Source of the DNA: Pachyseris speciosa
Taxonomy: Eukaryota > Cnidaria > Anthozoa > Scleractinia > Pachyseridae
Assembly (NCBI GenBank): GCA_016490735.1
Contig: JAEMWC010000003.1
Span: forward strand, 1,583,501 to 1,647,500
Direction of reading: 5' to 3'
DNA length: 64,000 nt
In this document: positions 24,001 through 32,408 of the stretch, piece by piece
How the letters are laid out: each line of letters opens with the position of its first letter
Numbering within the stretch: position 1 is the stretch's first letter
The notes under the pieces: generated by a model
The model's input: only the letters and a program-made list of their open reading frames with translations
Told to the model about the DNA's origin: nothing
The model's database searches: none
Translations under genes and position numbers: made by a program

Positions 24001-24646
24001 GAACAATGGTTTATTTCAACCATAGTCCGGGATTTGAGAAAGTTATAGATTTTCAAAGCGTCGGTCTCTTGTGGGATCGAATTCGACCCCTATCGGCGGA
24101 AAAGGGTTAACTTAAACGCATTGGACTTATACAATGCTTTTAAGCATTGTATAAGCTCTTAAAAGAGCTCTTTGTCATTCTCTTGAATTCTAAGATGAAA
24201 ACCTCGAGCAGAAAACAAAAATAACAAAGAAGTCCCGAAAATAACCTTAGTAGTATAGGTCAAGCTACCCACCCATCTCCCCTGCCCACTCAAGAAAAAA
24301 TCACTTACAAGAAATGGCGAACGGGTTGGGTGCATCCTTTTCAAATTTTCGCCTGCATTTCGGTGGAGGCTCCCCGGCTAAACATCCCCTTTAATTCCTG
24401 TTTAAGGTGGTCTATAACTATTATTTTAATAATCGTTATTTTTGTAGAGATCGTTTCCGCACATGCGTCAACGTTATGGGTGATGCCCTTGGCGCTGGAA
24501 TTGTGGACCACCCGTCACGTGACGACATCAAGTTCTCTGAACTCGACGCAAACGAGGAGACCCCGTTGAAACAAAATGGCGGCGAACTTGAAGCAGAAGC
24601 CGACTTAGAAGATGATGATGATCCGTTGAAAATGACCAGCGTTTAG
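17542..24646 (+). CDS. SLC1A-like: SLC1-family excitatory amino acid transporter, 7 exons, damaged
   Basis: Sodium-coupled dicarboxylate/amino acid symporter of the plasma membrane. Exons are 17542-18025, 19452-19948 (split by a MITE), 20416-20751, 21452-21685, 22156-22349, 22985-23119 and 24448-24646, all with GT-AG borders and matching phases. Landmarks in order: [16 protein letters not shown] in TM2/3, DLIR at the end of exon 1, YSPIGI in exon 4, SSSATLP of hairpin 1 across the exon 4/5 border, NMDGTAL of TM7, [10 protein letters not shown] of hairpin 2, and [12 protein letters not shown] of TM8. The second Arg of DRFR is the residue that specifies acidic substrates in EAATs, while ASCT neutral transporters lack it. 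Three single-base indels (about 17794, 20631 and 22232) break the frame. If they are disregarded the length is about 543 residues, normal for EAATs. The indels could be real pseudogenisation or long-read assembly errors. Confidence 0.85.
19452..19948 (+). CDS. SLC1-like gene, exon 2, interrupted by a MITE
   Basis: The exon begins after an acceptor CCTACAG at 19451 with only 7 bases (19452-19458). It is then interrupted by the 448 bp MITE and resumes at 19907-19948, ending at CAG|GTAAGT. Without the element it reads [14 protein letters not shown], matching the EAAT segment after DLIR. The element's right end plus the duplicated AGCTGT places a new AG at 19907-19908. Splicing there keeps phase and loses one codon. 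Confidence 0.8.
19459..19906 (+). mobile_element. Complete 448 bp MITE inside a coding exon
   Basis: Terminal repeats are CAGGGGCACCCAACGA at the left and its near-inverse TCGTTGGGTGCTCCTC at the right. AGCTGT flanks both sides (19453-19458 and 19907-19912), and the gene's expected coding sequence has AGCTGT once, so it is the target duplication. The element has no coding capacity. A truncated relative lies at 6784-7212. The superfamily is not assigned because the 6 bp duplication and C/G-starting ends do not fit one family cleanly. Confidence 0.85.
20131..20336. repeat. CAGT/CAGG tetranucleotide repeat in an SLC1 intron
   Basis: Two tracts of (CAGT)n with CAGG interruptions (about 20137-20190 and 20288-20325), joined by degenerate CAGC/AGTC units. 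Confidence 0.85.
20416..20751 (+). CDS. SLC1-like gene, exon 3
   Basis: The acceptor is GTCCACCAG and the donor GTG|GTACGT. It encodes the large extracellular loop with several Asn-X-Ser/Thr sites (NKT, NDS, NGT, NYT), then the MNVLGL motif and TM4b-c. One extra A at about 20631-20633 shifts the frame between MNVLGL and the following MFSIVFGIV segment. Confidence 0.85.
21452..21685 (+). CDS. SLC1-like gene, exon 4
   Basis: Intact 234 base exon after acceptor CCCCCAG, ending TCCAG|GTAAAT. It encodes [19 protein letters not shown], a long hydrophobic segment (TM5), the Asn-Pro-Cys-Lys-Phe loop and the first serine of the hairpin 1 motif. Confidence 0.9.
21745..21990 (+). mobile_element. tRNA-derived SINE with triplicated B box
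   Basis: The tRNA-like head starts GGAGGCAGCGTGACCATG. The pol III B box GGTTCAAGTCCCG is present three times in tandem as a 12 bp unit (about 21789-21826), where a functional head has one. The body reads into GTTGGGTTTCTTAACC and an AT-rich end. A relative in the opposite orientation lies at about 22410-22607 in the next intron. Confidence 0.65.
22156..22349 (+). CDS. SLC1-like gene, exon 5
   Basis: Acceptor TCTTAG; completes SSSATLP of re-entrant hairpin 1 and carries NMDGTAL of TM7 with its Na+/substrate-binding Asn and Asp. One base is missing near 22232-22236, giving a TGA just before LGASVNMDG. The donor is ACAGT|GTAAGT. Confidence 0.85.
22410..22607 (-). mobile_element. tRNA-derived SINE, minus orientation
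   Basis: Read on the minus strand from 22607: a tRNA Ser/Leu-like head GGTGGCCGAGCGGGTAGAGT (A box region) and GACTTGCAATGCGGAGG, then a body including CAGTTGGGCTTCTTTACC that matches the plus-strand SINE at 21745. The B box is degenerate. The 3' end is not sharply defined. Confidence 0.6.
22985..23119 (+). CDS. SLC1-like gene, exon 6
   Basis: Intact 135 base exon encoding [20 protein letters not shown] of re-entrant hairpin 2 and the first half of TM8 up to AIDWFL. Donor CCT|GTAAGT, phase 2. Confidence 0.9.
23170..23660 (-). repeat. Interspersed repeat (copy 1)
   Basis: The reverse complement matches 52225-52735 over several hundred bases. Shared words include CACAACTTCACT, GTGAAATTGCTTCTCAC, GGATTGCCTCTAC, GGCAGGGGGCTT and ACACTTATAAATCAAA. 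No coding capacity or terminal repeats were recognised; the family is unknown. Confidence 0.7.
24448..24646 (+). CDS. SLC1-like gene, terminal exon 7
   Basis: Acceptor TTTGTAG; begins with the [12 protein letters not shown] half of TM8 (substrate-specifying Arg present) followed by ALGAGIV. It continues into an acidic cytoplasmic tail with [10 protein letters not shown] and ends at TAG. The frame is intact. Confidence 0.9.
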
Positions 24647-24956
24647 TAAGAAACAATTCAAAATAGCCGGTCCAAGCTACTTGGTTGACATATTTTAGCT
24701 GCAAACTAGAATGCCACGATAAAGCACCGCGTCGTACAAAAAAATGAGAAACTCGAACCTTCTCTTTTTTGTATCGTATGGGGTGTAGTAACGGCTTTAT
24801 AAGTGTTGACAAAAGTAACAGTTGACTTCAATACATCTTTTTCGCAAAAGCGGGCGAGGCTGAATCCAACTGTTTGTCCGTGGGTTAACTTCCTCGTCAT
24901 TTTTGTTCAAACTTATTTCTGTTATCATTTAACCATTTGTGTAACACAGAATACAA

Positions 24957-24962
24957 AATAAA
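24957..24962 (+). promoter_or_regulatory. Polyadenylation signal AATAAA
   Basis: A canonical AATAAA lies 311 bases after the transporter stop codon. It is the first good candidate for the gene's 3' end. Confidence 0.5.
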
Positions 24963-25532
24963 GCAGTAGCGTTATATCGCACATTGATTCTCTTGTGCAT
25001 AATGGACTCTTTTCAGCCTTAGATGTTGACCAGATAGCGAAAATCTATTGAAGCGTCTAGAGAAAGTGTTCTAATAAAGGGGGTGTTTTCGTTTATTCAG
25101 TTTTATAACTATGTTGAAAAACGGAAATAATAGCAAGGGCATCCCCTCAAATTTATCTCTGTTCGCACTATTTCGAGACCATTACTTGATGCAGGTTCAC
25201 GGTGGATTTCATAATCTGCCTTACATAACAAAGTGTTTGTCAATATGTTTTACCGCATTAATCACACGAAAACTTACAATTTCCACCCACCGACATTACT
25301 CATCCCCACTTCTCACAAAATGCGTTATTATTTGCTCAAAATCACTGCTTTTGACGAAGAAGTAAACTTTACGCCATACATTTCTTTTTAGCGACTTGCA
25401 ATGTATGCCCCCCTGGCGATCCCATAATCCGTTGCGCATAACAGGTATCCGATTACTGGCAACTCATTCATTGGTTTCAAAAACGGTGCTGCTGCCGTGC
25501 GTGCCCAACGCTATCACTTTACATCGGCACGC

Positions 25533-25624
25533 ATTCTCGTCTCCAGAAGCCGCGATTCTTTCGGTCAGCACCAAGAATATTCTAGGTGATGACCGAAAGA
25601 ATCGCGGGCTCTGGGGACGAGAAT
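25533..25624. mobile_element. Internally deleted terminal-inverted-repeat element (copy A)
   Basis: ATTCTCGTCTCCAGA followed by CGCGATTCTTTCGGTCA is mirrored by TGACCGAAAGAATCGCG and TCTGGGGACGAGAAT after only a few bases. The two end repeats abut, as in an element with almost no interior. Confidence 0.7.
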
Positions 25625-25655
25625 TGTCGGCATGGAAATGGGATGACTTACGACT

Positions 25656-25988
25656 AGAAAACGGTAAAAAACAAGCAAGGCTGGTTACACGGCTAAGAAT
25701 ATATATTTAAACCAATATTTCGGGAGGCACAGCCTTCCTTCATCAGGGTGTTACATATTATGACCCTAAGATGAAACGACGTTACAGTTTAAAAAAAGTT
25801 GTAGATGTAACATGATATTATAATAAAGGTAAACAATACAACGTAAAAGAAAAAAACGTTACAGTTAAACGTTACAGTTTGCTTGTTTTTTACCGTTTTC
25901 TAGTTTACAATTTTATAGCTGGTTAGATCTATTACAGGATCCGGCTCTTCTATTTTGCAACGGTGGTCCTTGCTAAAGTATTTTCCAG
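25656..25988 (-). mobile_element. Penelope-like fragment with 12 bp target duplication
   Basis: TGACTTACGACT borders it on both sides (25644-25655 and 25989-26000), and the duplicate copy of this region lacks the insert. On the minus strand it holds AAGGACCACCGTTGCAAAAT, also found at 30450 next to a GIY-YIG-like tail. It also holds a CTGATGA...GAAA hairpin motif (25718-25746) and a 22 bp inverted repeat of one end (25656-25677 with 25880-25901). Partial inverted terminal structures are usual for Penelope-like elements. Confidence 0.6.
25718..25746 (-). ncRNA. Hammerhead-ribozyme-like core motif
   Basis: Minus strand: CTGATGA, an imperfect stem of about 6 bp (GGAAGGC against GCCTCC), then GAAATATT. 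The same motif with small changes recurs at 31239-31267 on the minus strand. Stem I pairing is not evident. Confidence 0.35.
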
Positions 25989-27250
25989 TGACTTACGACT
26001 GACTTTTTAAACAATTAAACCTGTATACTTGATTAATCAGATGAAACGGTCACGCAGCTAGGCGTATTTTAGTTCAATGTTATTTCGCCGACGCCAGAAG
26101 CGCTTCTGCCGACGCTTAGTATACCGTGTAGTGTTCGCTTTTTGGTTTGGTTCGTACAATTGGGTATTCAAGTAGCAAAAAGCTACGCAACCTTAAGCAA
26201 GGTATGTTTTTAATCTACACTTTTCCTTTTTTAGACTGACCCAGACTCAACGTCTGGTTCGGATTGCTTAGTCTGCTTTCTAGCGCCATCATACTGGCTA
26301 AATTATGAAATCAAATGTGTTATATGTGTCTGATTTGTGCCCATTGAACCTATCTAACTTTGTGATTTTCTATCAAACATTGCTAGCGAATATGTTTTCA
26401 AAGGCATTTGTCCTGTGATCAAATATGGAGATAGCCTGTGAGCAAGCTCTCCCGAGAGAGCAATACGAAGAGCAATTTCGCGCCTCAAACCACGACAAAA
26501 GTACAAATCGCATTTCTGTTGACATTTCATTAACAGACGCTAAGACCAGTGTGACACAAAATGGTTTAAATTGCCGATGAAATATACGATCCAACTGAAA
26601 CCAATTATTTCAATAAAAACAAGCACAATAACAATCATAACGAGAGTTGATTAATCTCAAGCGAAGTGTGATAGCTAAAATCGCTTCCGCTTTAATAATT
26701 TGACTCGCCATCTGAGATAGTGTCCAAGACATCTATAGAACTCAATGGAAAACGAACGGCGATTTTTGAAGCCCGTTCAGCTGTCGAACAGGATCGAATT
26801 CACTGAAACCTTTAGCAGTCAAACGCAAGAACACCTCCTTCGATTTTTGATCCTCTGAACTTGATTTTGGTGATTCATAAAACGTCTCAGCTCTGGTAGT
26901 GGTTTTAGGAAAGGAAATATGTTGGTGCGTGTAATTTTACGCAATAAACTGATTAGTGCACTGATTAGAATATTTCCTGTTCTGAGGAAAAAGGAGCAAG
27001 TAGACTAGTTTTACACTTCTACACTTTTACACTTCAGACAAAACAACTGCGACACTCACGCTTCCATTTGTTCGTTTAGATAGGCTAATAGCAGCTGGGT
27101 CCATCTTGAGTTGGAAGGGTTACTGTAAGTTGAGAGCCAGTTGATCGGCTGTAAGTGTCTTCTGCATCGTAACATTCTTCTTAAAGTTAGACATTTTTAT
27201 AGACGAGGGAGTTTTAACATAACTACCTTTTCCGAGCATTAGGAACATTT

Positions 27251-27592
27251 TGAAGACAAACCACCGTCAACCATGCAAAAAGGGAAGTGCTGTGAGTTGA
27301 AAAGGAAGGTTTTTAATAAATTTACTTGACAGGAACTAAAAACGAAGAATATGTCGTCTACATAAACTATCTTGCATTTTTATTTGGTTACTTATAAGTG
27401 CGTTGGACAATACAATGGACAAAAGGTTCTGCAATGATCACGAGATAGTCAGGAGACTTGGAGAACAATAGAGAACAAGTTGTACATTGGTCTCATGAAT
27501 ACATTCAGAAGAATTAAATAACCTCCTTTTCAAGCTCTACGGAAAAGTTAAAAGAGGTGTTTGTAGAGAGGTTCACGATCTTGAGTGCGTGA
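27251..27592. other. Non-coding spacer
   Basis: Nothing recognised between the first duplication copy and the MITE. Confidence 0.5.
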
Positions 27593-28008
27593 TGGGTAAT
27601 CAGGGCAAAATGGCGAGAAATTCAAAAGTTTGTATGGAAATTCAAAGCCAGTTTTCTCTTGCTGAAGTGAAGCACTTAACACTCACTCTTCCGGAAAACC
27701 TAATGTAGTCTGTCAAAGATGCTACTGGGTAAATTTGCAGACCGTTACCGTTAGTTGACATTCCATTCTTAAACAAGCTTTTCCTCATATATTCTCTGTA
27801 ATTTTTGTACCGCCGAATAACAGCGAATATATGGGAGAAAGTAAGTTCTGCAAAAATTTTTAAGGACATTTTTGCACTCCCAGATCTATTCATAAGTGAG
27901 GTCTTTCAAAGCGAAAACCTCTAATATATCAATTAATGCAGGAAGAGTTTAGCTTTGATTTCCATACAAACTTTTGTATTTCGCGCCATTTTGCCCTGAT
28001 TACCCATG
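27593..28008. mobile_element. MITE with about 55 bp terminal inverted repeats
   Basis: ATGGGTAATCAGGGCAAAAT at the left (27593) is mirrored by ATTTTGCCCTGATTACCCAT at the right end (28008). The similarity continues inward through AAAAGTTTGTATGGAAAT. No convincing target duplication was seen. The interior is non-coding. Confidence 0.8.
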
Positions 28009-28130
28009 AACCCCTCTATTCTTCAATTTGCCCTCTCAGTCTGCAAGCATCAAACTTCAAATTCCAAGTAATCAACCCGCCCCCGCTGAATTTCTACTCC
28101 AATATTTATTTAATGAATTGAGCTCGGCTT

Positions 28131-28174
28131 GGCAGTAGCATGACGACTGATTGAAACCATGTCATGCTACTGCC
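28131..28174. repeat. Perfect 14 bp hairpin
   Basis: GGCAGTAGCATGAC is mirrored by GTCATGCTACTGCC with a 16 base loop. It may be part of a MITE or a structured RNA; there is no other evidence. Confidence 0.6.
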
Positions 28175-28297
28175 GTGTAGCACGGTAAAAAAGTAAAGCT
28201 CCATCGTGCTATACGAAATTAGCGTGACTTGCAACTGGCTGCAAAAACGGTGCTGCTGCCGCGCGTACCCAACGCGATCACTTTACATCGGCAAGCA

Positions 28298-28888
28298 TTT
28301 CTCGTCTCCCGGCCGCGATTCGTTCGGTGAACACCAAGAATAACCAAGGTTAGTATTTACTAAAACTGTGGAGAGTGTTAAAGACGCGCTTTGATTGGAG
28401 GGTGAAACTCCGAATATCCTTTGCTATTTACCTCTGAGCAACTCGCGAGTTTTGTACTCCCTCGTGTGAATTTCGAAAAAATGGCGTCCCGGTTCGCATC
28501 CGTGACAAGCGAAGAAATCATTCAAATTAACGACGAAGCAGTCCCTGAAAACACAAAGAAAGCGACTAAATTTGGTTTGGCCGTGTTTAAAGGTAATGGT
28601 TTATGGTTTTGACCCTGAGTTTATCGATAAAAACCAGTGAGAAAGGTTTTGTTTACAATTGCAAAATAGTCTTGCGTAACCTCACTTGTTCACTTGAAAA
28701 CCAAAGTTGAATGATATTTTTTACAGAACGGTTTCAAATACAGAGAGAATTTGGAGCTCCATTTAAAGAAATGTCGCCACCAGAACTAAACAAATGTCTT
28801 CAGAAATTTTACCCGTCAGCGAGAAAACGGGCGGCTTGCAATATTCTTGGTGCTGACCGAAAGAATCGCGGGCTCTGGGGACGAGAAT
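28298..28888 (+). mobile_element. Terminal-inverted-repeat element enclosing Crypton-like exons (copy B)
   Basis: The left end (28298-28343) and right end (28841-28888) are inverted copies of the repeats seen fused in copy A (CTCGTCTCC...TTCGGT...CACCAAGAAT and its inverse). The 500 bp between them holds the two exons of a Crypton-type N-terminal segment. Confidence 0.6.
28481..28834 (+). pseudogene. Crypton-type (tyrosine-recombinase transposon) N-terminal fragment
   Basis: Exon 1 (28481-28592) runs from an ATG in context AAAATGG to AAAG|GTAATG. Exon 2 begins at 28727 after TTTTTACAG in matching phase 1. Together they show the recurrent N-terminal pattern of Crypton/KIAA1958-type proteins: SEEIIQI, then ENTKKATKFGLAVFK, then MSPPELNKCLQKFYPSARK. 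The usual continuation toward the tyrosine recombinase domain is missing. At about 28831 the frame runs into the element's right terminal repeat. Assignment is from remembered family pattern, not a search. Confidence 0.55.
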
Positions 28889-30089
28889 GGTCGGCACGGA
28901 AATGGGATGACGTTTGACTGACTTTTGAAACCTGTATACTTGTTCAATCAGATGAAACGGTCACGCAGAGGCGCATTTTATTTTTGTAATGTTATTTCGC
29001 CGACGCTTAGTATACCGTGAAGTGTTCGCTTTTAGATTTCGTCGAACAACTGGGTATTCAAGCAGCTAAAAGCTACGCAACCTTAAGCAAGGTATGTTCT
29101 TAATCTACACTTTTCCTTTTTTAGACTGACCCAGACTCAACGTCTGGTTCGAATTGATTAGCCTGTTTTGTAGCGCCATCAAACCGGCAAAATTATGAAA
29201 TCAAATGTGTTATATGTGTCTGATTTGTGCCCATTGAACCTATCTAACTTTGTGATTATCTATCAAACATTGATGTGTTTTCAAAGGCATTTGTCCTGTG
29301 ATTGAATATGGAGAGCAATCTCGCCCTTCAAACCATGACATTAGTACAGATTGCATTTCTGTTGACAGTTGATTAACAGACGCCAAGACCAGTATAACAC
29401 AAAATGGTGTATATTGCAGGTGAAATATACTATCCAGCTGAAACCAATTATTTCAACGAAAACAAGCACAATAACAATCAAAACGATAGTTGATTAATCT
29501 CAAGCGAAATTTGATAGCTAAAATCGCTTCCGCTATAATAATTTTGACTCGCCAATAGTGTCCAAGACGTACATCTAGTATAGAACTCCACCCAAAACGA
29601 AGGGCGATTTTTGAAGCCCTTTCAGCTATTGAGCAGAATCGAATTCACTGAAACCTCTAGCAGTCAAACGCAAGAAAACTTCCTTCGATTTTTGATCCTC
29701 TGAACTTGATTTTGGTGATTCAAAAAACGTCTCAGCTCTGGCAGTGGTTTTAGGAAAGGAAATATATTCGTGCTTGTAATTTACGCAATAAACTGATTAA
29801 TGCACTGATTAGAATATTTCCTGTTCTGAGCAAAAAGGATCTAGTAGACTAGTTTTACACTTCTACACTTTTACAATTCACACAAAACGTCTGCGACACT
29901 CACACCTCGATTTGTTCATTTGGATAGGCTAATAGCAGCTGGGTCCATCTTGAGTTGGAAGGGTTAAGTTGCAAGCCAGTTGATCGGCTGTAAGTGTCTC
30001 CTGCATTGTAATATTCTTCCCAAAGTTGGACATTTTAATAGACGAGGGAGTTTTAACTACCTCAGTTTTCCGAGTATTAGGAACAATCC

Positions 30090-30430
30090 CTTTGACGAAT
30101 ATTTAATTATAATGTTTCACAAAGTAATGGTCATTGTTCAGTTAAACCTTCTGTTATGATTGAACTGTGTAAATATTGTTTTTGCTGATTTTAATGTTAT
30201 GTTATGGGTTCTTGTAATGTGCACGTAGGCAAATCAACTACGTGACTTCCTTTTCAGGGAAATGCCTCGAGCTCACCCACAATGCGTCGGGTGTGTGATT
30301 AACATCGATTCATTTCACAGGTTTCATGCCGAATATCAGTTTGTTATAAGCAAATTTGACTTCTTATGTTGCAAGAAGTTCAGTTCCTGCACAATTATGC
30401 TATGCTTTAGGCAGAGTACAAGGCTTATTT
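30090..30430. other. Non-coding stretch
   Basis: AT-rich DNA between the second duplication copy and the Penelope-like fragment; nothing recognised. Confidence 0.45.
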
Positions 30431-30439
30431 TAAGCAACT

Positions 30440-30697
30440 GAAACATATTAGCAAGGACCACCGTTGTAAAATAAAACAGCGGCCGAATCCTGTTGTGAAT
30501 CTAATGAATCAGTCAGTTCCAATTTTTTTTAAGGTCATGAAAACCACTGTAAAAAACCGTGAACGATGAAACTTGCTTTACCTCTCGAACAATTGTACAC
30601 CAAACGTGATTCCATTAGAAAGGCTCGTGAGGCATTTCTTATTCAGTTAGCTAAAACATTAGAACCTGCAGGCCTTAACAAACGCGATGAAATGTAA
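30440..30697 (+). pseudogene. Penelope-like element C-terminal (GIY-YIG side) remnant
   Basis: The frame ending at TAA 30695-30697 is open from the ATG at 30566. It reads RDSIRKAREAFLIQLAKTLEPAGLN near its end, resembling the C-terminal end of the Penelope-like reverse transcriptase/GIY-YIG protein (a charged helix then a Leu-x-P-x-GLN finish). Upstream, in a disrupted frame, KDHRC-like sequence (about 30450) is shared with the insertion at 25656-25988. About 165 bases downstream lies a hammerhead-like hairpin motif. It is 5' truncated and inactive. Confidence 0.5.
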
Positions 30698-30862
30698 TGT
30701 TACGTTTTCTGGCTTTATTCTAACTCTTTTTCTGTATTATTTGGATCTTATATCATTTTAGTTGCCTTGTTATTTTCCTGTAGCATTGACATATCACGTG
30801 CTATTTCATGTCATTTCCGTTAAATAATTATACATGTAAACTCGCGTTTTCCTTCAATAAAC

Positions 30863-30892
30863 CTGAAGAAGGCTGGTCTTGGCCAGCCGAAA
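30863..30892 (+). ncRNA. Hammerhead-ribozyme-like core motif
   Basis: CTGAAGA, then a stem (GGCTGG paired with CCAGCC), then GAAA: the CUGANGA-stem II-GAAA arrangement of a hammerhead core. Penelope-like elements are known to carry hammerhead motifs near their ends. I could not fold convincing stems I and III by eye, so catalysis is not claimed. Confidence 0.35.
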
Positions 30893-31136
30893 TATCGTAT
30901 TTACATCTTTACACGTTGTTTGACTAGCCCTTGCAGTATTTCCCTACATTTCCAAAAGCTCCCATCCACCTCTCCTCCCCGGGAATACCCCGGGTATTTG
31001 ACTCGACATGTATCCCTCCCGGTGGGGCAGTGGCTATTGGCTAAACACTGGTCAGCGGTCGCTAGCTAAAGTGTTTCGCGCGGATTTTGTGCGTCTTTTG
31101 TGCGCAATTCATTCATTTACCGCGGAAATTTACTGA

Positions 31137-31197
31137 CAAACAAACAAACAAACAACACAAAACAACAACAACAACAACAACAGCAACAACAAAAGCA
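31137..31197. repeat. CAAA/CAA simple repeat
   Basis: (ACAA)n and (CAA)n tracts directly before the Penelope-like fragment at 31190. Confidence 0.85.
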
Positions 31198-31238
31198 AGG
31201 CTAGTTTTACGGCAAAGAACATATATTTAAAACCAATA

Positions 31239-31267
31239 TTTCGGGAGGCAAATCCTTCCTTCATCAG
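31239..31267 (-). ncRNA. Hammerhead-ribozyme-like core motif
   Basis: Minus strand: CTGATGA, stem with GGAAGG and CCTCC, then GAAATATTGG, embedded in DNA (31190-31280) that matches the Penelope-like insertion at 25656-25988. Confidence 0.35.
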
Positions 31268-31572
31268 GGTGTTACAGAGTCGTCACTTGCTTACAGGGGA
31301 TTTTTCTGTGCTTGGCATCATCTACATCTAATTGTCATATACCTAGACTTTCCCTCAACAAAATGAGCACTGCGATTGGTTGATTCTTGGTCACGTGTCT
31401 CTGACCCAATTTAACTCCGCGGTTGTTGCCCGCGCGCCGGATACAACAGCTCGTGATTAATGCATGACTAAAAAGGGCATGACCTTCAGCACGTGCTCAC
31501 GTCAGCTTGATTGACGAGGGCGGACCTGAGAACAATCCCAGTTTTCAGTTTAAACCGGTGTAAACCAACGTT

Positions 31573-31687
31573 ATGGAACCTGAGACTAAAAGGAAAGGTT
31601 TTTCTCCAGTATCAGCCGAAGAAATTCAGAATCTAATAGGAGGAAAAGATTCGGAAAATACGAGAAAGGCATATTCTACTTTTTCAG
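31573..31687 (+). pseudogene. Crypton-type N-terminal exon, second locus
   Basis: From the ATG at 31573 the frame encodes 38 residues ending at TTTTCAG|GTACTT. It shows VSAEEIQNLI and SENTRKAYSTF, the same pattern as the 28481 exon (SEEIIQI ... ENTKKATKF). No second exon is recognised downstream, and the next 120 bases lead into a fold-back MITE. Confidence 0.5.
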
Positions 31688-31811
31688 GTACTTTTAAAGA
31701 TTTGTAAATTATTCATCCAGCAGGCTTGTGAATAAAGACGTGTTCTTGCAGTGCCGTATTTGTTTGTTCATTTTTCTGTGATTGTTGAAGGGAAAGTCTC
31801 GGTATGTAACA

Positions 31812-31952
31812 AAACACTTAATGTATGGTCCCTCCGGAAACTAGTTAGTTTTGTTTTCCCTCGAGTCCTGATGTTTCCCTCGACTACGAAACATCAGGAC
31901 TCTCGGGAAAGCAAAACGAACTGTTTCCCTCAGGACCATACATTAAGTGTTT
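31812..31952. mobile_element. Fold-back MITE
   Basis: AAACACTTAATGTATGGTCC at the left is mirrored by GGACCATACATTAAGTGTTT at the right end. The inner arms (GGAAAC, TTTTG-TTTCCC, AGTCCTGATGTTTC) also pair, leaving a small loop. Confidence 0.8.
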
Positions 31953-32035
31953 ATTGTTTGTATTCCGACTGCTTCACAGCACTGTTCGCGTCTTTTGTGA
32001 TTGGCTGGAGAAATTACTTTGCGTTCTAACAATGA

Positions 32036-32395
32036 CAACGATAACGATAACAATAGCGGTAGCGGTAGCGATAACGATAACGATAGCGGTAGCGATAATG
32101 ATAACGATAACGATAACGATAGCGGTAGCGATAATGATAACGATAACGATAACGATAACGATAGCGGTAGCGATAATGATAACGATAACGATAACGATAG
32201 CGGTAGCGATAATGATAACGATAACGATAACGAGAGCGGTAGCGATAATGATAACGATAACGATAGCGGTAGCGATAATGATAACGATAACGATAACGAG
32301 AGCGGTAGTGATAATGATAACGATAACGATAGCGGTAGCGATAATGATAACAATAACGATAACGATAACGATATCAAGAACTATAACGATAATAG
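32036..32395. repeat. GATAAC/GATAGC hexanucleotide minisatellite
   Basis: About 60 units of six bases (GATAAC, GATAGC, GGTAGC, GATAAT) are arranged in higher-order blocks of roughly 42-48 bp, each holding AGCGGTAGCGATAATGATAAC. Because the unit is a multiple of three and lacks stops, several frames on both strands stay open (Asn-Asp, Ile-Thr, Val-Ile and Ser-Leu repeats). None is supported as a gene. Confidence 0.9.
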
Positions 32396-32408
32396 TCCAA
32401 TCGCCATG

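Larger units (their letters stand above)
25478..30090. repeat. Direct duplication, copies 25478-27250 and 28241-30090
   Basis: The two copies share order and content over most of their length, with about 10% visible differences. Both start CAAAAACGGTGCTGCTGCC, share GATGAAACGGTCACGCAG, ATGTGTTATATGTGTCTGAT and GCTGGGTCCATCTTGAG, and end near TTAGGAACA. Copy A has a 333 bp retroelement insertion. Copy B has about 500 bp between its terminal-inverted-repeat arms that copy A lacks. It is non-coding apart from the Crypton-like exons in copy B. Confidence 0.8.
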
